Shown here in pieces: positions 62,949-64,000 of a DNA stretch of 64,000 nucleotides. Source of the stretch: Sphaerochaetaceae bacterium. Its GTDB lineage: Bacteria > Spirochaetota > Spirochaetia > Sphaerochaetales > Sphaerochaetaceae. The position numbers and the translations under genes are program-made. The notes below the pieces were generated by a model, which saw nothing but the letters and a program-made list of their open reading frames with translations, was not told the DNA's origin and searched no databases. The stretch spans positions 48,901 to 112,900 of the forward strand of contig JAQQAI010000023.1 of NCBI GenBank assembly GCA_028532915.1. Direction: 5' to 3'. Position 1 is the first letter of the stretch. Each line of letters opens with the position of its first letter.

Positions 62949-63548
62949 ATGGATCGATGTTCAATAATTGTACACAGTGTGAATGGGAATAACTATCTCA
63001 TCGCGTCTCACATGCAGGAGATCATGAAAGAGAAAGGGGTTGATGCCCGTCTGTACCGTGTCGAAGATGAAGACCTGCACATCTGGGCGAACAAGAGTGA
63101 TGCTGCGAATGACTATTATGAAGATATACAGGCTCTGCCGGTTGTCAACGAGTCGGTCCTGGAGAAATCCCAGATGATCATTCTCGGTTCTCCCACGACA
63201 TTCGGAAACGTGAGTGCCGAGATGAAAGCCTTCATGGATTCGACAGAACCGCTTCTTGAAGATAATATTCTCGAAGGGAAGTTCTTCGCCTGTTTCACAA
63301 GCTGTACCTACAGCATCTGTGAAGGAGCCTTCTGTATCGACAGCATGGTCCACTTTGCACAGACCCATAAGATGATCCATCTCCCTCTGGGAATACATGA
63401 GGACCTCTCCTGGGCAAATCAGCCTGTAAGCGGAATCGTCCATCTGGCAGGTAAGGATAACGCTATCAGACCGAGTACCCAGCTGGGTGATGTGATTCAG
63501 GTTTACTGCGAGATGCTCAGTGAATATATGGTGGACGACGAAGAATAG
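62949..63548 (+). CDS. Flavodoxin/WrbA-like NADPH-dependent flavoprotein
   Basis: A 199-residue protein with a flavodoxin fold: IIVHSVNGNNYLIASHMQEI (phosphate-binding-like start, with G-N-N rather than the usual T-x-T-G), ILGSPTTFGNVSAEMKAFMD (the WrbA-type FMN loop), FACFTSCTYS. WrbA-like enzymes reduce quinones with NAD(P)H. The ATG at 62949 has GGAGG at -9; the ATG at 62937 is a weaker option. It is followed by a terminator and is not in an operon with the ATPase by overlap, only by a 49-base gap. Confidence 0.85.
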   Translation: MDRCSIIVHSVNGNNYLIASHMQEIMKEKGVDARLYRVEDEDLHIWANKSDAANDYYEDIQALPVVNESVLEKSQMIILGSPTTFGNVSAEMKAFMDSTEPLLEDNILEGKFFACFTSCTYSICEGAFCIDSMVHFAQTHKMIHLPLGIHEDLSWANQPVSGIVHLAGKDNAIRPSTQLGDVIQVYCEMLSEYMVDDEE

Positions 63549-63580
63549 CAGATGTTCTTAATATCTGAAGTAGAAGCAAA

Positions 63581-63600
63581 CACCGCTGAAAAGCGGTGTT
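63581..63600 (+). terminator. Hairpin terminator after the flavodoxin-like gene
   Basis: ACACCGCT-gaaa-AGCGGTGT followed by TTTTGTC. Confidence 0.85.
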
Positions 63601-63856
63601 TTGTCATATGTTGAGCATAAAGGTGGTACATATCTTAGGAAACTTAGGACATCTGATAGATATATTTCGGACAAAAATTGAAGAAAAAGTGAAAAGAATA
63701 AATGAAAAAAATAGTAGTTTTGGTGATAAAATCACCATATGACATACAAAAGTAATAAGTTTGAAAAAAAGTAAATAAATTAACTCTTTATTATATAGGA
63801 GTTTATAAAATAATTTAAAAATATTATAAAAATTATCGAAATTTATAATAAATCTA
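63601..63856. other. AT-rich gap with a short palindrome
   Basis: No gene is visible in this stretch. TGGTGAT-aaa-ATCACCA (63721-63737) is a perfect short inverted repeat, followed by ATATGACAT. The remaining sequence is AT-rich and low in complexity. Confidence 0.5.
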
Positions 63857-63885
63857 TTGACATAAGTTATGAGTCGTAGTATCTT
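63857..63885 (+). promoter_or_regulatory. Promoter of the last gene with TTGACATAAG box
   Basis: TTGACATAAG (63857-63866) supplies the -35 TTGACA; after 17 bases follows TATCTT (63880-63885). The box is identical in sequence to the one before the exported gene at 59997 (other strand). Confidence 0.65.
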
Positions 63886-63944
63886 GTGGTCAGATGATAC
63901 AGAAAGTTAAGTCATCTGAAGAAGAATATTAAGGAGAATTTGAT

Positions 63945-64000
63945 ATGAAAAAAATTATTGCTATCTTATTAGTTTTGGTAGTCGGGTTTGCAGCATTTGC
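63945..64000 (+). CDS. Exported protein, N-terminal fragment (runs off the window)
   Basis: Eighteen codons and two more bases are inside: MKKIIAILLVLVVGFAAF, a signal peptide start. AAGGAGAATTTGAT directly upstream is a good ribosome site. The promoter box is the same as that of the exported-protein gene at 59.5-60.0 kb, so it may belong to the same set. The mature part cannot be read. Confidence 0.75.
   Translation, partial: MKKIIAILLVLVVGFAAF

Overview
The window is about 64 kb of a bacterial chromosome around the replication origin. Gene content and order point to a spirochaete, and the absence of any flagellar gene plus the many sugar and nucleoside genes fit a Sphaerochaeta-like organism. 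That taxonomic call is inference from family knowledge; no marker RNA is present to prove it. Base composition is even apart from AT-rich gaps near oriC (3.2-3.4 kb), at 13.99-14.26 kb, at 60.0-60.3 kb and at 63.6-63.9 kb. I saw no insertion sequence, prophage, integrase or CRISPR array.

0-14 kb, origin and chromosome maintenance. On the minus strand: dnaA, the oriC gap with DnaA boxes, dnaN, recF and a DciA/DUF721 gene, then rpmH, rnpA and the first codons of yidC. gyrB and gyrA run the other way. Two parS sites lie just after gyrA, followed by an Nfu-type Fe-S scaffold gene (minus), parA, parB, a cyclophilin-FKBP fusion and radA. 14-24 kb holds a TraB-family membrane protein, a small unknown gene, a YgjP-like metallopeptidase, a flavodiiron protein, and a minus-strand run of ygiQ, a MATE exporter, nagA and pepD.

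24-35 kb is a carbohydrate locus: a GH2 beta-mannosidase-like enzyme diverges from a ROK repressor, an ABC sugar importer (binding protein and two permeases, no ATPase), a cytosolic GH9 enzyme, a GH20 hexosaminidase and an MFS transporter. One inverted repeat sits across both divergent promoters. 36-42.7 kb carries an ABC-F protein, a diacylglycerol-kinase-like enzyme, a GH63/GH37-like glycosidase, a TerB-DnaJ protein and a large exported protein of unknown function.

42.7-46 kb is a minus-strand RNA and replication block: four serine tRNAs covering all six serine codons, one arginine tRNA, the SRP RNA, dnaX, ybaB and recR, behind one strong promoter. 46-49 kb has an M28 peptidase, an IMPACT/YigZ protein and a membrane-anchored Nudix protein. 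49-56.6 kb is a nucleoside salvage block: deoC, an enlarged thymidine-kinase-like protein, and a PnrA-type purine nucleoside ABC importer with purine nucleoside phosphorylase.

56.6-64 kb has a cupin, an SDR oxidoreductase, a metallophosphoesterase overlapping a ParB-like-fold protein, a small exported protein, two paralogous FadR-type regulators, an orphan ABC ATPase, a flavodoxin-like protein and the start of another exported protein. A recurring TTGACATAAG-type box lies before the exported-protein genes (41.5, 60.0 and 63.9 kb) and around the two FadR genes. It is the best candidate here for an undescribed regulatory circuit, but it rests on pattern reading alone.
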